Counted from the stretch's first letter, positions 52,064-63,270 are shown. The stretch is DNA of 64,000 nucleotides from Eublepharis macularius (GCF_028583425.1 NC_072795.1:6657001-6721000), one strand, 5' to 3'. Notes: generated by a model from the sequence alone, not told the origin. Program-made: numbers and translations.

Positions 52064-53085
52064 CAGTGTGTGTGTGTGTTCTGTGCCGTCAAGTCACCTC
52101 CAACCTATGGCAACCCTAGGAAGGAAAGACCTCCAAAACGTCCTATCATTAACAGACTTGCTCAGATCCTGCAAACTGGACGACGTCCAGCCGTCTCATT
52201 TTAGGTCTTCCTCTTTTCCTGCTGCCTTCTACTTTTCTTAGCATTATTGACTTTTCCAGAGAATCTTGTCTTCTCATGATGTGACCAAAGTACGATAGCC
52301 TCAGTTTTGTCATTTTAGCTTATAGGGAGAATTCACATTTCAAATGAATCAATTTGTAATGGGGAATATCATTGTTTGGATTATCTTGATCTTTGTCCCC
52401 AGTAGGGCTCATTTCGTAGAAAAAGAGCTGCAGGAACTCATTAGCATAACTCATTAGCATATGCCACACCCCTTGCCATCACCGGAAGTGTGTCATTAGC
52501 ATAATTGATTTGATCAGGCCCGAAATGTCTGGGATTCAGTTGCTGCCAGATGGGGGAGTGTTCCCTCACCTGGCAGTGGCCCGATCAGGGCCGTTTTGGC
52601 CCCAATCCAGGCCAAAACAGGCCCAAAATGGCCCCTAATCCCAGCAGTTTCGGCCCCAAATCGGCCCCAAATGGCCAAAAATGGCCCTTTTGGGCTGAGA
52701 TTGGGGCCAAAACATCCGGGATTGGGTTGGTGCTGGGCAGGGGAGGGTTCCTGTGCCCAAAATGCCCAAAAGTCAGATGAGTGGGACCACCTGACAGTGA
52801 CCTTTTGGGGGAACTGCCGGAACTGCATTCCTGCGCATTCCCCCTCCAAATGAGCCCTGTTCCTCAGAGAGACATCTTTATCTGTAAGGATCTTCTCTAG
52901 CTCCCTCACAGCTGCTCTTCCAAGTCTCAGTCTTCTTCTGATTTCTTCATTGCAATCTCCCTTTTCATTGATGATTGAGCCAAGGAATAGAAAATCTTGG
53001 ACAATTTCAATTTCCTAATTGTCAGCTTAAAAATTGCGTAACTCCTCAGTAGTCATTACTTTTCTTGAGAGCCAGTAGCGAGGCT
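52064..53085 (-). mobile_element. RTE/BovB-type LINE, reverse, split by hAT
   Basis: The 3' end 'gtgccgtcaagtcacctcc' comes first, then 'gacctccaaaacgtcctatc', 'tgctcagatcctgcaaactg' and 'cttctcatgatgtgacc' up to 52402. It resumes at 52868 with 'gatcttctctagctccc', 'ttgatgattgagccaagg' and 'acaatttcaatttcctaat'. Several deletions; dead. Confidence 0.85.
52403..52859. mobile_element. hAT-type element, family 3, nested in RTE LINE
   Basis: Ends TAGGGCTCATTTCGTAG and AAATGAGCCCTG. Target duplication gtccccag/ttcctcag, 6 of 8 (52395-52402, 52860-52867). The RTE sequence on both sides is contiguous, proving the insertion. Confidence 0.85.
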
Positions 53086-53099
53086 AGGATCCTCATTCT

Positions 53100-53248
53100 G
53101 TCATGGCAGTTTGCTAGATGACTGTGGACCAGGCGCTCTCAGCTTAACCCACCTCACAGGCTTGTTGTTGTGAGGATAAAACGAGGAAAAGTAATGTAAG
53201 CTGCTCTAGGGAGAAAGGCAGGGTATACATGCAATAAATTAAAGCAAA
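53100..53248 (+). mobile_element. tRNA-derived SINE (Sauria-like) fragment
   Basis: 'agcttaacccacctcacagg', 'ttgtgaggataaaacgagg', 'aggcagggtatacatgc', then an AATAAATTAAA end. Confidence 0.65.
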
Positions 53249-53267
53249 ATCCAAAAGGAAAAGTCAA

Positions 53268-53410
53268 GCTTTTTACTAGGACCAATCAAAATAATGCAAA
53301 ATGACGTGCAAGTTCCTTAATTCTCCAGAACTCTTCATCTCTGATGAAGCGTTCTGGAGAACCTGAAAGCTTGCAAGTTGCCTTGCATTATTGTGGAGGG
53401 TCCTAATGAG
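53268..53410. mobile_element. Fold-back element with a third ribozyme-like core
   Basis: 'actaggaccaatcaaaataat' and 'tgcaagttcc' are mirrored by 'cttgcaagttgcc' and 'attattgtggagggtcctaa'. The + strand centre has ctgatga (about 53342), 'gcgttctggagaacc', tgaaagc, a hammerhead-like arrangement. Confidence 0.5.
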
Positions 53411-54544
53411 AAGCTATGGCACGGCTTCTGTCTTCGCACCCTGACAATGATGTCATGATAAATCTCCCTCCCACCTTGAGAAGATGGTAGCACCGCCAAA
53501 CACCAGTGCCACATAACTTCCTTTCCTCCTGCAAAGAGACCACATAGAACACGCTTGACACTCGCTGCAGCTGTTGGGGGGCCTTGATGAAGCCCTTTGC
53601 CCCCTTCTTTGTAGCAAGTTTTGTTTTTGTTTGGAAGCGTGGGTCTCAGAGGGCGACGTGCCGAACGCCATGGGCGGCAGTGCTGCTTTAGGAGGCTGAG
53701 ATGACATGTTTATGGGGGGATTATTGTAGTCTGCCCCGTATCAGCCTCTGTGTACCTCCCAGGTTTCTCAGTAACAGAAAGGGGCAGTTCCTTCGATACC
53801 CAGCCAGGAAACGTGTGTGAGCCAGCTCATTCCAGCTGTGTGGTGAGTGCGTGTGAATATCTCATGGCCTCTCAGTCTTAATATCACATGCCAATCCCTT
53901 TCCTTAACTTGTTTCAGAAGGAGAGATCAGACCCTCGGCAAACAAAATGGCATCATTGCAAATGATAACAAATTATAAATCATCTTTCTAGTATGGTGGA
54001 AAGGCAGGAGGAATGCATGCTTCTGGACAGGTGCAGTAGGTTTGGCAATGGAGGTGAAAATTGCAGGACCATCTGTCAGGCCCTCACCAGCTAGAGGGGG
54101 GCTGGGAAGAGGGAACCCCAGATCCCGGGACCATTCTCCTCCCCTGGCCTAGCTTTGTCCACCTGGAAGCTTCGTCACGGGCAGAGGTCGTGTCCCACAG
54201 CTGCACCACAATGACGCAACCCTAAGCGTGTGTCCCCAGCTGGAGTCATGGCCAAGTACAGATTTTTGCCGACTTCTGTAAGTATCAAGTGTCAGAATGC
54301 AGAGAGCCTCAGCTATAGAGCTAATATCCAAGATCACTGAACAGGGATTACTTCAGAGAAGCTGGTACATTCATCTGTTGCAGCAAAAGTTATTGGTCTT
54401 GCGGCACCTGCAAGACTAACACAGTTACTGGGGCTTAAGGTTTCCTTAGCTAGTCACCTAAGTGTAGCTATATTGTCTACACAATATGAGAGGGAGAGGA
54501 GGGGAGATGGAGAGAGGAGAGAAGTTCTTGGTAAATTTGCTAGC
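53411..54544. other. No recognised feature
   Basis: Intergenic, apart from a short Penelope-like scrap at about 54385-54430 ('ggcacctgcaagactaacac'). Confidence 0.4.
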
Positions 54545-54559
54545 CTTTAGGATGCTATA

Positions 54560-54900
54560 TAGAAAAGAGTCCAGTAGCACCTTTAAGACTAACCAATTTT
54601 ACTGTAGCATAAGCTTTCGAGAATCACAGTTCTCTTTGTTAGATGCATGTGGTTCTAGAAAGCTTATGCTACAGTAAAGTTGGTTAGTCTTAAAGACGCT
54701 GCTGGACTCTTTTCTATTTTGCTTCTACAGACTAACATGGCTAATGGTTGTTGTGGGTTTTCCGGGCTGTATTGCCGTGGTCTTGGCATTGTAGTTCCTG
54801 ACGTTTCGCCAGCAGCTGTGGCTGGCATTTCAGAGGTGTAGCACCAAAAGAAGAGATCTCTCAGTGTCACAAACATGGCTAACTCCTCTGGATTTAGGAT
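54560..54900. mobile_element. Penelope-like fold-back (A) with nested insertion
   Basis: Arms 'agagtccagtagcaccttta' and 'aaagttggttagtcttaaag'. The end 'aacatggctaactcctctgg' is separated by the 54745-54871 insertion. The sense unit is truncated to 'gtggttctagaaagcttatg'. Confidence 0.75.
54745..54871 (-). mobile_element. Short Penelope-like element of another lineage, 11-bp direct repeats
   Basis: On the - strand: ctgaaat, then gccagc-cacagct-gctggc (a 6-bp helix), then gaaa-cgtcagg, a hammerhead-like core. Direct repeat aacatggctaa at 54734-54744 and 54872-54882. 127 bases. Confidence 0.7.
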
Positions 54901-55384
54901 GCTATGAGACTCTTGACTCTACGTTGGAAATCCTCAGAGGCTCTGGTGATGGCACCAAAGAATGGCACCAAAGAACTTTGCAGCCCCCATAGCATTGGCT
55001 AGTTTGTGCTTTCAGCATTTACCGACTCTAAACTCTGAGTCTTTAAATTCCCAGGAACTGACAATGAGTTGTGATGCTGTTGCAAAGAGGGGTGTCTTTT
55101 TGGGCTCAGGAAATCTCTCAAATACATTCTGTTTGCAATATAGTTGAGGGTCAGGCTAGACATTCAGGTTTTTAAAAAGTTGGGTCTGGGTTCCCCAGAC
55201 CCACATCGGGTTCCCTGCAGCCACACAGCAGCTTTGGGAAATGGCTGATAAAAAATAAAGGAGAGCCCAAACAGCCTCAGAACGCCACTGCAAGCTGTTT
55301 CCCCATGTCAAAAGAGCTTGGGGGAAAGTCCCCCCCCCTGGTTTTCACTGTTCCACATGCACAGAATCCTCCACATGGAGGAGC

Positions 55385-55645
55385 AATAACAACAACAACA
55401 TTTGATTTATATACCACCCTTCAGGATGACTTAACACCCACTCAGCGCAGTTTACAAAGTATGCTATTGTTATCCCCACAACAACAAACACCCTGTGAGG
55501 TGTGTAAGGCTGAGAGAGCTCCTAGAAGCTGTGAGTGACCCAAGGTCACCCAGCTGGCTACAAGTGGAGGAGTGGGGAATCAAACCCGGTTCTCCAGATT
55601 ACAGTCCTGCGCTCTTAACCACTACACCAAACTGGCTCTCAGAGC
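55385..55645 (-). mobile_element. tRNA-derived SINE, reverse
   Basis: 'ttgatttatataccacccttc' to 'ccactacaccaaactggctc', with a CAA/AAC tail. Confidence 0.82.
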
Positions 55646-55744
55646 CCCCTCCCACTTGCTATTTTACAAAATGACTTGAGGAGGAAGGGAGGAACCCTTT
55701 CCTCCCAGTGATGTTCTATAAAGGGATTTTTCTGCCCTTCACCT

Positions 55745-56345
55745 ATTGAAGCTTCTACACAGGAGGCAAAAGGCCCCCTCAGCAGTTTCGCTCACCTGAA
55801 CAGGGTCTCCCGCAGGTGCCAGGCTGCACACAGGTGAAGTCAGCAGCAGCCCGTACAAGGGCTTTCTCTGTGGTGGCCCCTATCCTGTGGACTGAGCTGT
55901 CTGAGGAAGTCAAAAGAGCCCCCAGTCTCCTGGCTTTCCATAAACGATGCAAAACCGAACTATTCAAAAAGGCTTTTTACTCAAATGGGAGGGCTGTATT
56001 GTAGGGAGGGGGTCTCAGGTGCTTCACTAACGAGCTGGGGATCACAGACTTCATCACTATTTTTGCTTTATATATTATCTGCTGCTTTAAATACATACTC
56101 CTATGTACAACCAGCATTCCATGTTGTCTAATGTTAGTCCTAGAATTGATTATGTTTTCCTCCAGTATTTTTTCTACTCTGTCTTAGAGCCTTGTTAATG
56201 CTATGTCTTTTAAACTTGTATTAGTTTAACTTATGGTATTTTATTGAAATGTACTTGATATTAATTGTATTAACCTCATACTGTGTAATCCGCCTTGAGT
56301 CTCAGTGAGAAAGGCGGACTATAAATGACATAATAAAAATTCCTT
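55745..56345 (+). mobile_element. CR1/L2-group LINE 3' end
   Basis: The frame gives ARTRAFSVVAPILWTELSEE, VKRAPSLLAFHKRCKTELFK and KAF, then a 3' UTR ending 'aatccgccttgagtctcagt' and 'ggcggactataaatgac'. Confidence 0.75.
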
Positions 56346-57007
56346 CTTTCAGATTAAGTCACAGGTTGCGTTGGCCCTACAGTAAGGAGGGATTGTCAAC
56401 AATTCTTCATTTTCACTTTGCAATCAAGTACTAGCCTTGGAAAAAAACAATCTCCCAGGAAGGTTTTATGCCTGTAACAGAAGTATGGCTCCATACTTTT
56501 AACATGTTTATATTACAGTAAGATCTGAGCGCCCTGTCAATCAGACTTGCTGGGTGCCACATATCTTGAGAAATGTAGTTCTGAAGAAATGTTTATACTA
56601 CCCTTCTGATCTTATATTCTGTAAACAATTAGGTCTCAAAGGTATAAAAAACCCTCCAACGCTACTGGTCTTGACACACTTCTCCCTGAAATGGAGGAAG
56701 TGTCATGGGGTTATTAAATAAATAATAAAACCCATATTTCTTTGAAGATCACTGCCTTTGGAGTCTTGATTATGGGTGAAGTCATTTGGCTGAAAGGAGG
56801 TTTGAACTGAAACACAGAGTACTCTAAAATAAATTCCCTTTCATGTTCTGAGGCCGTTTGGGCTCTCCTTTATTTTTTTTAACAGCCCTTCTCTACAGCT
56901 GCTGTGTGGCTGCGGGAAAACCCAGTTGGATCTGGGGAACCTAGACCCAACTCTTTAAAAACCTACATGTCTAGCTTGACCCTGGGACACTAAAAAGGGC
57001 CTGTAGA

Positions 57008-57239
57008 TAGGGCTGCCAGGTCCCCCTGGCCTTAAAACTGAGGGATGGGGGTTTAAGCAAAATGGCCCTATATGTGAGCCTTCACTATCTTTGTTGCACT
57101 GGGAATGATGTCATTCCTGGAGTGACAAGGAAGGCCCATTCCCCATGCTTTTACCCCCCACTGGCCAGGTGTGTGATGGCAGGAGGTGGAGGCTGAGAAT
57201 GGTGGATCCCTTGCTCCTGTGAGGGAACTGGCAGCCCTA
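57008..57239. mobile_element. hAT-type element, family 5 (232 bp)
   Basis: Ends TAGGGCTGCCAG and CTGGCAGCCCTA. Perfect target duplication cctgtaga (57000-57007 and 57240-57247). Confidence 0.88.
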
Positions 57240-57277
57240 CCTGTAGACCACCTGGTTGATTTATGGGTCATCATAAT

Positions 57278-58037
57278 TAGACATGGGCACGAACCAAAAA
57301 AATTAATGAACCTGTGGTTCATAGTTCAGTGCCACTGACGAACCCGAACAAATGAACCGTAACGAACATTTCCCATTACCGAACCAGTTCACAGTTCGTG
57401 GTTCGTGGGCATCGGAATGGCCCCCATTGCACTTAAGAGAGCTCATATTCACAGGGAGTGTTTAGCAGACTTTCCTCCAGCCAGCACCCAAGTTTGGTCA
57501 AGATTGCAATAGGGATCTTGGAGTAATACCCTCTCCAATCCAAGGCCCCAGGAAACTCTCACTCGATACAATTAGAGCCACCAGTTGATGTTGGCCCAGT
57601 GTACAAGGGGTTGGCCATCAGAACTGCCTATCAGGGTTTGCAGGGATGAGATTGGAGTGCCCATGGCTACAGAACACCCCCTTCCCCCTCCCTCCCCTGG
57701 GTGTCTTCTTCCATGTAACCAATTGTAACCCATTTGCAGCTCCATGGTTGGAAGGAAGACCTGCTGATCAAGGTAAGCTGGGCTTTGATTCGGGTTTCCA
57801 GGGCAACAGAAGGAGTGCAGACAGAGTTCAGGCATTCCCCCAGCTCCATTTCCAAGGGAATTGATTGATGGTTCCTGACTGTCTGGCTTCACGAACCAGG
57901 GGCAAACGCAATGAACCGGGCTTCCAACGAATGCTGGTTCGTTGGCCATGGACCCTCACGAATTGCCGGATCGTGAACAGACGATCAGGCAGTTCGTGGG
58001 TTTTTTGGGTTCGCAATGCGGCTCGTGCCCATGTCTA
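57278..58037. mobile_element. hAT-type element, family 6 (760 bp)
   Basis: Ends TAGACATGGGCACGAACC and GGCTCGTGCCCATGTCTA. Target duplication atcataat/atcgtaat (57270-57277, 58038-58045). Subterminal regions are dense in 'gaacc/ggttc' motifs, as in transposase-binding arrays. Confidence 0.86.
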
Positions 58038-58569
58038 ATCGTAATCCAGTTACTGTAATGGATGCTGACAAGACCTTGGGATCAATGAAGGCCACCAGCC
58101 TGGGTCCCTGTCCATCCTGCTTACTGTAATCATTTAAGGATCACATCAATGACGCTCTGATGTTCTTCGTAAATCAATCACTGACTCAGGGCACCTTCGC
58201 ACAGTCATTAAAACAGGAAGTTGTCCACCGACTACTTAAAAAACCTTCCCTAGAGAAACACAACAGTTATCACCCAGTCTCTGATTTGCCCTTCCCTGGC
58301 AATACACTAGAAAGATTAGTGGCAGAACAATGGCAGGCCTTTATAGATAACTCATCTGCTCTAGAGCCTTTTCAGTCTGGCTTTGGGACAGAGACAGCCT
58401 GGTGGCTTTGGTTGATGACCTCCATCATAATGTAGATGAAGGTCATCTTCTCTCCATTGTTCCTACTGGACTTATCTGCAACTTCTGATGCAGCGGACCA
58501 TGCCACTTGTCCACTTCTGCCACATATCGAGGCAGAGGGAGGGGCTAAAGATTATGCCTTGGATTGGTT

Positions 58570-59168
58570 GTGTGTGTGGTTTAAACAACAAAAGAATACA
58601 GCTGGACCACAGTGTAAATACGGAGAAAACCAATAAACACCGTGCTGTAAACTGGCAATTAACAATGCAAAGTTTACTCTTACAATAAATGTGGATTTAG
58701 CCATGACAACAGAAGCCAAGACATGCAGATTTCTGGGGCTACCGACTGGGCTGCATTGAAGGGAAGGGAGAGGCGAACCCTCTAAAGTAGGAGCAAGCTC
58801 ACAAGTCGTATGTTTATTGCATGTAGGGTGAGTTTATTATTGCAAAATAAGTCTTCTCTATATGTATGTATGTAAAGATTATTTCTCTAGTTCATGTTAT
58901 TTCTTACACAGCTATTGTGAAACGCGACTCAGAGGAAGGCATTGAAACACATGCCATAACCGGATGTGCGTAGGTCGTGTGTTCATTAGCAGCATTACAG
59001 AAGATGAAAGACTGAAACAGTGGGAAGAAAGTTTCCTGTATATTGAGAATGACTTTCATTTGATTGTATATCTGCCCGTACACGCCTTATTTTAATTTGT
59101 TAAGTATTGTCAGAGTAAAGTTTGCATTGTTAATTGCCAGTTTACAGCACGGTGATTATTGGTTTTCT
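58570..59168. mobile_element. Fold-back element in L2 with 11-bp direct repeats
   Basis: About 65-base arms ('accaataaacaccgtgctg', 'ggcaattaacaatgcaaag') and a roughly 430-base loop. Direct repeat ttggattggtt at 58559-58569 and 59169-59179. Removing it restores the L2 reading frame across LDW-FKSFL. Confidence 0.75.
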
Positions 59169-59387
59169 TTGGATTGGTTTAAATCATTCCTTATGGGAAG
59201 AACTCAGAGGGTTGCTGTTGGACACTAGTTGTCCTCAGTGTGGGACTTGTCTTAGGAAGTTCTGCAAAGCCCAGACTTATTCCCCATACCGTTCAATCCC
59301 TACATAAAGCCCTTAGGGGAAATCATTCATGGTTTTGGAGTAAAATGCAATCAGTATGCCAATGACAACTAGTTCCATACTTCTTTA

Positions 59388-59635
59388 TGGTGTAGTGGCT
59401 AAGAGCAGCAGGACTCTAATCTGGGGAACCAATTTGATTCCCTACTCCTCCGCTTGAGGCCAGCTGGGTGACCTCGGGTCAGTCACAACTTCTCTGAGCT
59501 CTCTCAGCCCCACCCACCTCACAGGTTGATTGTCATGAGGATAGTAATAACACTTTTTATACAGCTCTGAGTGGGCGTTAAGTTGTCCTGAAGGGTGGTA
59601 TAGAAATCAAATATTATTATTATTATTTATGCAAA
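59388..59635 (+). mobile_element. tRNA-derived SINE nested in L2
   Basis: 'tggtgtagtggctaagagc' through 'cctgaagggtggtatagaaa' and an ATT tail. Confidence 0.82.
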
Positions 59636-59971
59636 TTGCCTTATGATGGTGTAAGGATCCTGAACCAGAGCCTTACTGCTGTGGGTAAATAGTTACAGGT
59701 GAACAAGTTGACATGGAACCATGACAAAATGGATATAATGCTGGTTGGGAAGGCTGAAGTCTCAGGGACATTGTTCTCCCCGCATCAATGAGGTCCAGAT
59801 GACACTCGCCTACTCAGACAACAGCCTTGGGGTAATACTGGATCCAGTACTATTATTGGAGAAGTCAGTTAATGCAGGTGCAAAAAAGGCAACACATCAG
59901 CTTGTTTTAGCATAGAAGATGCCCCCTACCTCGCCATGGCAGATTTGGTCATGTGAATCTATGCTGGTTAC

Positions 59972-60316
59972 TAGAGATGGGCACGAACCGAAATACGAAC
60001 CAAAGTTTGGCACAAACCGGGTCGGTTTGTGGTTCACGAACCGGTGGTTCATCAGAGCCCATTTCTGACAGGTTTCCTAGGCAACGGGGGATAGGATTTC
60101 TGCAGACCTTCTGCTGACCCAGAAGTGACCTTCTGCTGACCTGGATGTGACCTTCTGCTGAGAAGAGGAGATTTGCTGGCCTGGAAGTGACGTTTTCAAG
60201 AACCAAATGAACCAGTTCACAAACCCTGGCAAGTTCATGAACGTTCGTGGTTCGTGAAACATGACGAACCACGAACCGCATGGTTCGGTTTTTTTCCTGT
60301 TTCGTGCCCATCTCTA
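59972..60316. mobile_element. hAT-type element, family 6 (345 bp) nested in L2
   Basis: Ends TAGAGATGGGCACGAACC and TTCGTGCCCATCTCTA. Perfect target duplication ctggttac (59964-59971 and 60317-60324). Shares GAACC/GGTTC-rich ends with 57278-58037. Confidence 0.92.
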
Positions 60317-60340
60317 CTGGTTACCTTAAGGCTATCATAG

Positions 60341-61189
60341 ACTCTTGTCTGAAATGCATATTGGTTGAACAAAAGGAAGCAGGCATGACAATAACTTTAT
60401 TTTCATATTTGCAAAGCATGTGCTTCCCCCCCAACTAATTTCTTGCTGTACATCCTGAATAAAGATGGCAGAATGGTTGGATGGATATACAGAATAATCT
60501 CAACAGTTTGTTCCAAACAAATACAAAGTTTGTTACATTTATTGCATGAGAAAAGCCTTTGGCTCAGAAAAGAACTCATGACATACCATGGAGAACTGAC
60601 AAATTGGAAAATTTTGGTATGGTCATGAGGGTTTCATGTCCTGGAGCCTATATTAGATAGCCACACCCCAAAGACCCCTGAATCTCTCAGGTGTGAGTTA
60701 CATGAGATTATCTAATTTTTCGGAAAGCACTTTAGTGAGATTCTTAAAACTGTATTTTATCTTTTAGATCTGTGATATATAAGGGACTATGACAGCTATG
60801 CTTATCTGCTTCTCATTTCTTTTACATATGGAACTGTAATTTGTGTATTTGTGATCTCTGTATATTCAACTATTTCAAAATTGATTTGATTGATTTTAAA
60901 TAAAAGTCTTAAAAGACAACCATGAGTGAATTTGTCTAGGATACCGGGTTTTCAGTTTCACTTTGCACCTACAATAAATAAACTTCTGACCTCTCTCAGT
61001 CATAAGGCTGTTAACCTGCAAGAAATCAACAGTGGGAGAGAGCAGGTTTCTAGGACAACTAGGAAATTTGGCACCAGGTGGGATATGCATGTCACACCCA
61101 ATCTGTGGATGGTTCAGGTGGGTAGCCATGTTGATCTTCAGTAGAATATGGTTACAACGTTCTTCAGCAACAAATGGTTACAACGTTCC
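60341..61189. other. No recognised feature
   Basis: AT-rich intergenic sequence, possibly decayed LINE, without a motif that can be named. Confidence 0.35.
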
Positions 61190-61547
61190 CAAAGATGAGA
61201 AACACATTTAAGTTTCCGATATATAAAATATAAAGTAAATAGATCATAAGATTTAAAATACACATTAAAACGTTAAAATTATTAATATCATATTAAAAGG
61301 GAGGAAAAATAGATCTCTATGTATAACCTTATTGCTCGCTATGAAATTTTGTCACATAAACGCAAAACTTGGCTGTGAGCCTGGTGATAGTTTTCACCTA
61401 TTAAAAGTTTCTCCAAGCAAGGCCTTATCTGTAAAAACTGTTGGTCTATTGAGAAGGAAACATTCTCATCTCGTAGTTACTTGTAAAAAGGGCAGTGAAA
61501 GAAGACATGTTCCAAAGATACCACTTCACTTACATTGTAAGGGCTAC
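61190..61547 (-). mobile_element. LINE C-terminal relic
   Basis: The - strand reads YNVSEVVSLEHVFFHCPFYK, the Cys/His 'EHxFFxCPxY' end typical of some LINE ORF2 proteins, followed by an AT-rich region with stops. Family not named. Confidence 0.4.
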
Positions 61548-61738
61548 AACAAGATTTGAGTCCGGTGGCACTTTAAAGACCAACAAGATTTCCAGGGTAT
61601 AACTTTTTGAGAAACAAAGCTCCCTTTGTCTGAGACAATGACTCTCGAAAGCTTATACCCTAGATCACCTCTTCAAGGTACTCCTGGACTTGAATTGTTC
61701 CTGTTCTGCAGACACCAATCAGTTACTGAGTTCAATCC
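61548..61738. mobile_element. Penelope-like fold-back, subfamily B
   Basis: 'gagtccggtggcactttaaag', 'caacaagatttccagggtat', antisense 'gaaacaaagctccctttg', sense 'gactctcgaaagcttatacc', end 'ctgttctgcagac'. Confidence 0.7.
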
Positions 61739-61832
61739 AAGATTCTGGCTATCACCTATAAAGCTCTGAATGGTCCTGGACCCACATACCTGCAGGGCAG
61801 CCTCTCCTGCTATGCACTGCTCCAACGGCATG
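61738..61832 (+). mobile_element. L2-type LINE fragment
   Basis: Frame: IQDSGYHL-type then 'ctataaagctctgaatggtc', GPTYLQGSLSC, interrupted by the hAT piece. Confidence 0.6.
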
Positions 61833-61951
61833 GAGGGCAATCTAAGCTCCCCTCTGTCTGGAGATCAGGGGGCGGGGCCACCAGCCATGTGACCATTTTC
61901 AAGAGGTGCCAGAACTCCGTTCCACCGCGTTCCAGCTGAAAAAAAACCCTG
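61833..61951. mobile_element. hAT-type element, family 1, one half
   Basis: 'gatcagggggcggggccacc', 'gtgaccattttcaagaggtg', end GAAAAAAAACCCTG. The other terminus is missing. Confidence 0.78.
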
Positions 61952-62230
61952 GTCGTTCTGCATAATGTGCAAAACAATCATGTTTAAGAGGGCATTTTAA
62001 AATAAAAGAACTGTGGTACCCCAGGAGAGCACCTTTGTAACAGAATAGGATTGTAATCCACTGTAGTCATTTCTCTAGGTATCACCTGCTTTTACTGCAT
62101 TCACTGCTACCTTGTTACCTACTTTCTTTATTCTTTATAGGATAGCTGGCCTCAGATAGTTTATTGTTTGCATAGTTCTCTAATTCTGTAACTCCTACTC
62201 CTATGGTGCTGTTCATTGATTGTCTTACGT

Positions 62231-62384
62231 TGGCTGATTCCACACACGTTGGATAACGCACTTTCAATGCACTTTATAAATCGTTTGAGGTGGATTTTTT
62301 TGTTCCGCACACAAAAAAATCCGTTCCAAATGATCTATAAAGAGGATTGGAAGTGCATTATCCAACGTGTGCGGAATCAGTCCT
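62231..62384. mobile_element. Short palindromic MITE, GATTCCGCACACG family, copy 2
   Basis: Arms 'ggctgattccacacacg' and 'cgtgtgcggaatcag', about 60 bases each. Inserted in a LINE 3' tail (text resumes 'aaaccgctttgcatctcgg'). Confidence 0.82.
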
Positions 62385-62544
62385 TGTCCGATCACACTGC
62401 TTTATATCCTGTAAACCGCTTTGCATCTCGGCGAGAAAGGCAGAAGATTAAAAACCCTAAAATTTAAAAATTTGAATTAGTCCTCTTTTGTCTTTTTTTT
62501 TTCAATATGAGGACATCAGCCCAAAATGACAAGAGACGTGTGTG

Positions 62545-62716
62545 TGTGTAGGTGCCATCAAGTCACAACCAACTTCTGGCCACCCCAGCAAGGGGCTTTC
62601 AAGGGAAGTGAGAAGCAGAGGGGGTTTTCTTCCTCTGGAGAGTCTTTCTTGGTGGGCTCCCATCCAAGTGCTGACCCTGCTTAGCTTCTGAGATCTGACA
62701 AGATTGGGCTATACCA
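62545..62716 (-). mobile_element. 5S-rRNA-derived SINE, reverse
   Basis: 'ggtgccatcaagtcacaacc' tail first, then 'tgcttagcttctgagatctg' as reverse 5S sequence. Confidence 0.82.
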
Positions 62717-62864
62717 TTTATATACTATGCAAAAAGCATAGAAAATACCATAATACAGCACTCGAATTCTGAGCAATGTTTCCATTGGGGTTTTGCTGTT
62801 ACTACTGCAGAGGAGTGAATCTCGGAGTGAAAATCCACATGCCTCCAAAGCTCTTACAAAGAGC

Positions 62865-63022
62865 CAGGGCTTTTTTTCAGCGGGAACGCGGTGGAACAGC
62901 ATTCCAGCACCTCTTGAAAATGGTCACATGGCTGGTGGCCCCGCCCCGATCTCCAGACAGAGGGGAGTTTACATCGCCCTCTGCGCTGCTCCACCGCCTC
63001 TTTTCCCAGAAAAAAAGCCCTG
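62865..63022. mobile_element. hAT-type element, family 1, internally deleted (158 bp)
   Basis: Both termini (CAGGGCTTTTTTTC / GAAAAAAAGCCCTG), target duplication caaagagc/caaatagc (62857-62864, 63023-63030), and only one copy of the GC-rich block. Confidence 0.88.
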
Positions 63023-63079
63023 CAAATAGCTTTTTTCTCCAGGCTGCTGGCAACCCTAGGAGTCATTATCTTGCCCTGA

Positions 63080-63270
63080 TTTTCTTTTTTGGGGAGGCTG
63101 TGTTGAGATTTTTACGATTGCATCTTGCTGCTGTCCTTTTTATACGGTGGCTTTACGGTATTTCCTGCCAATGTCTCTTACGACTTAAATTATTGCAAGC
63201 TGCCCTTGGGTGTTTTGGAAAAGCAGAAAAGCAGGATATCGATCTTCTAAACACGTCAATAAACATCCAA
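63080..63270 (+). mobile_element. LINE 3' tail
   Basis: 'aattattgcaagctgcccttg', 'gaaaagcaggatatcgatc' and an AATAAA end are a worn LINE terminus. Confidence 0.45.

Larger units (their letters stand above)
55146..56988. mobile_element. Composite bounded by about 140-bp inverted repeats
   Basis: 55146-55282 ('ggtcaggctagacattcagg' to 'ggagagcccaaacagcctc') is repeated inverted at 56847-56988. The interior contains a reverse SINE (55385-55645), a LINE 3' end (55745-56345) and about 0.5 kb of AT-rich sequence with an AATAAA (56720s). No transposase frame seen. Confidence 0.65.
58080..60340 (+). mobile_element. L2-type LINE reverse transcriptase relic with three nested insertions
   Basis: Broken frames give VVHRLLKKPSLEKHNSYHPV, SDLPFPGNTLERLVAEQW and FQSGF-GTETA, then after an insertion DWFKSFLMGRTQRVAVG, YIKPLGEIIHGFGVKCNQYA-ND (the YADD region decayed to YAND) and, further on, NHDKMDIMLVGKAE. 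Insertions: fold-back 58570-59168, SINE 59388-59635, hAT 59972-60316. Confidence 0.85.

Noticed and set aside
56640-56850. Possible solo retroviral LTR around AATAAA near 56720
   Set aside because: No TG...CA ends with a short target duplication could be fixed, and no primer-binding site or second copy was seen.
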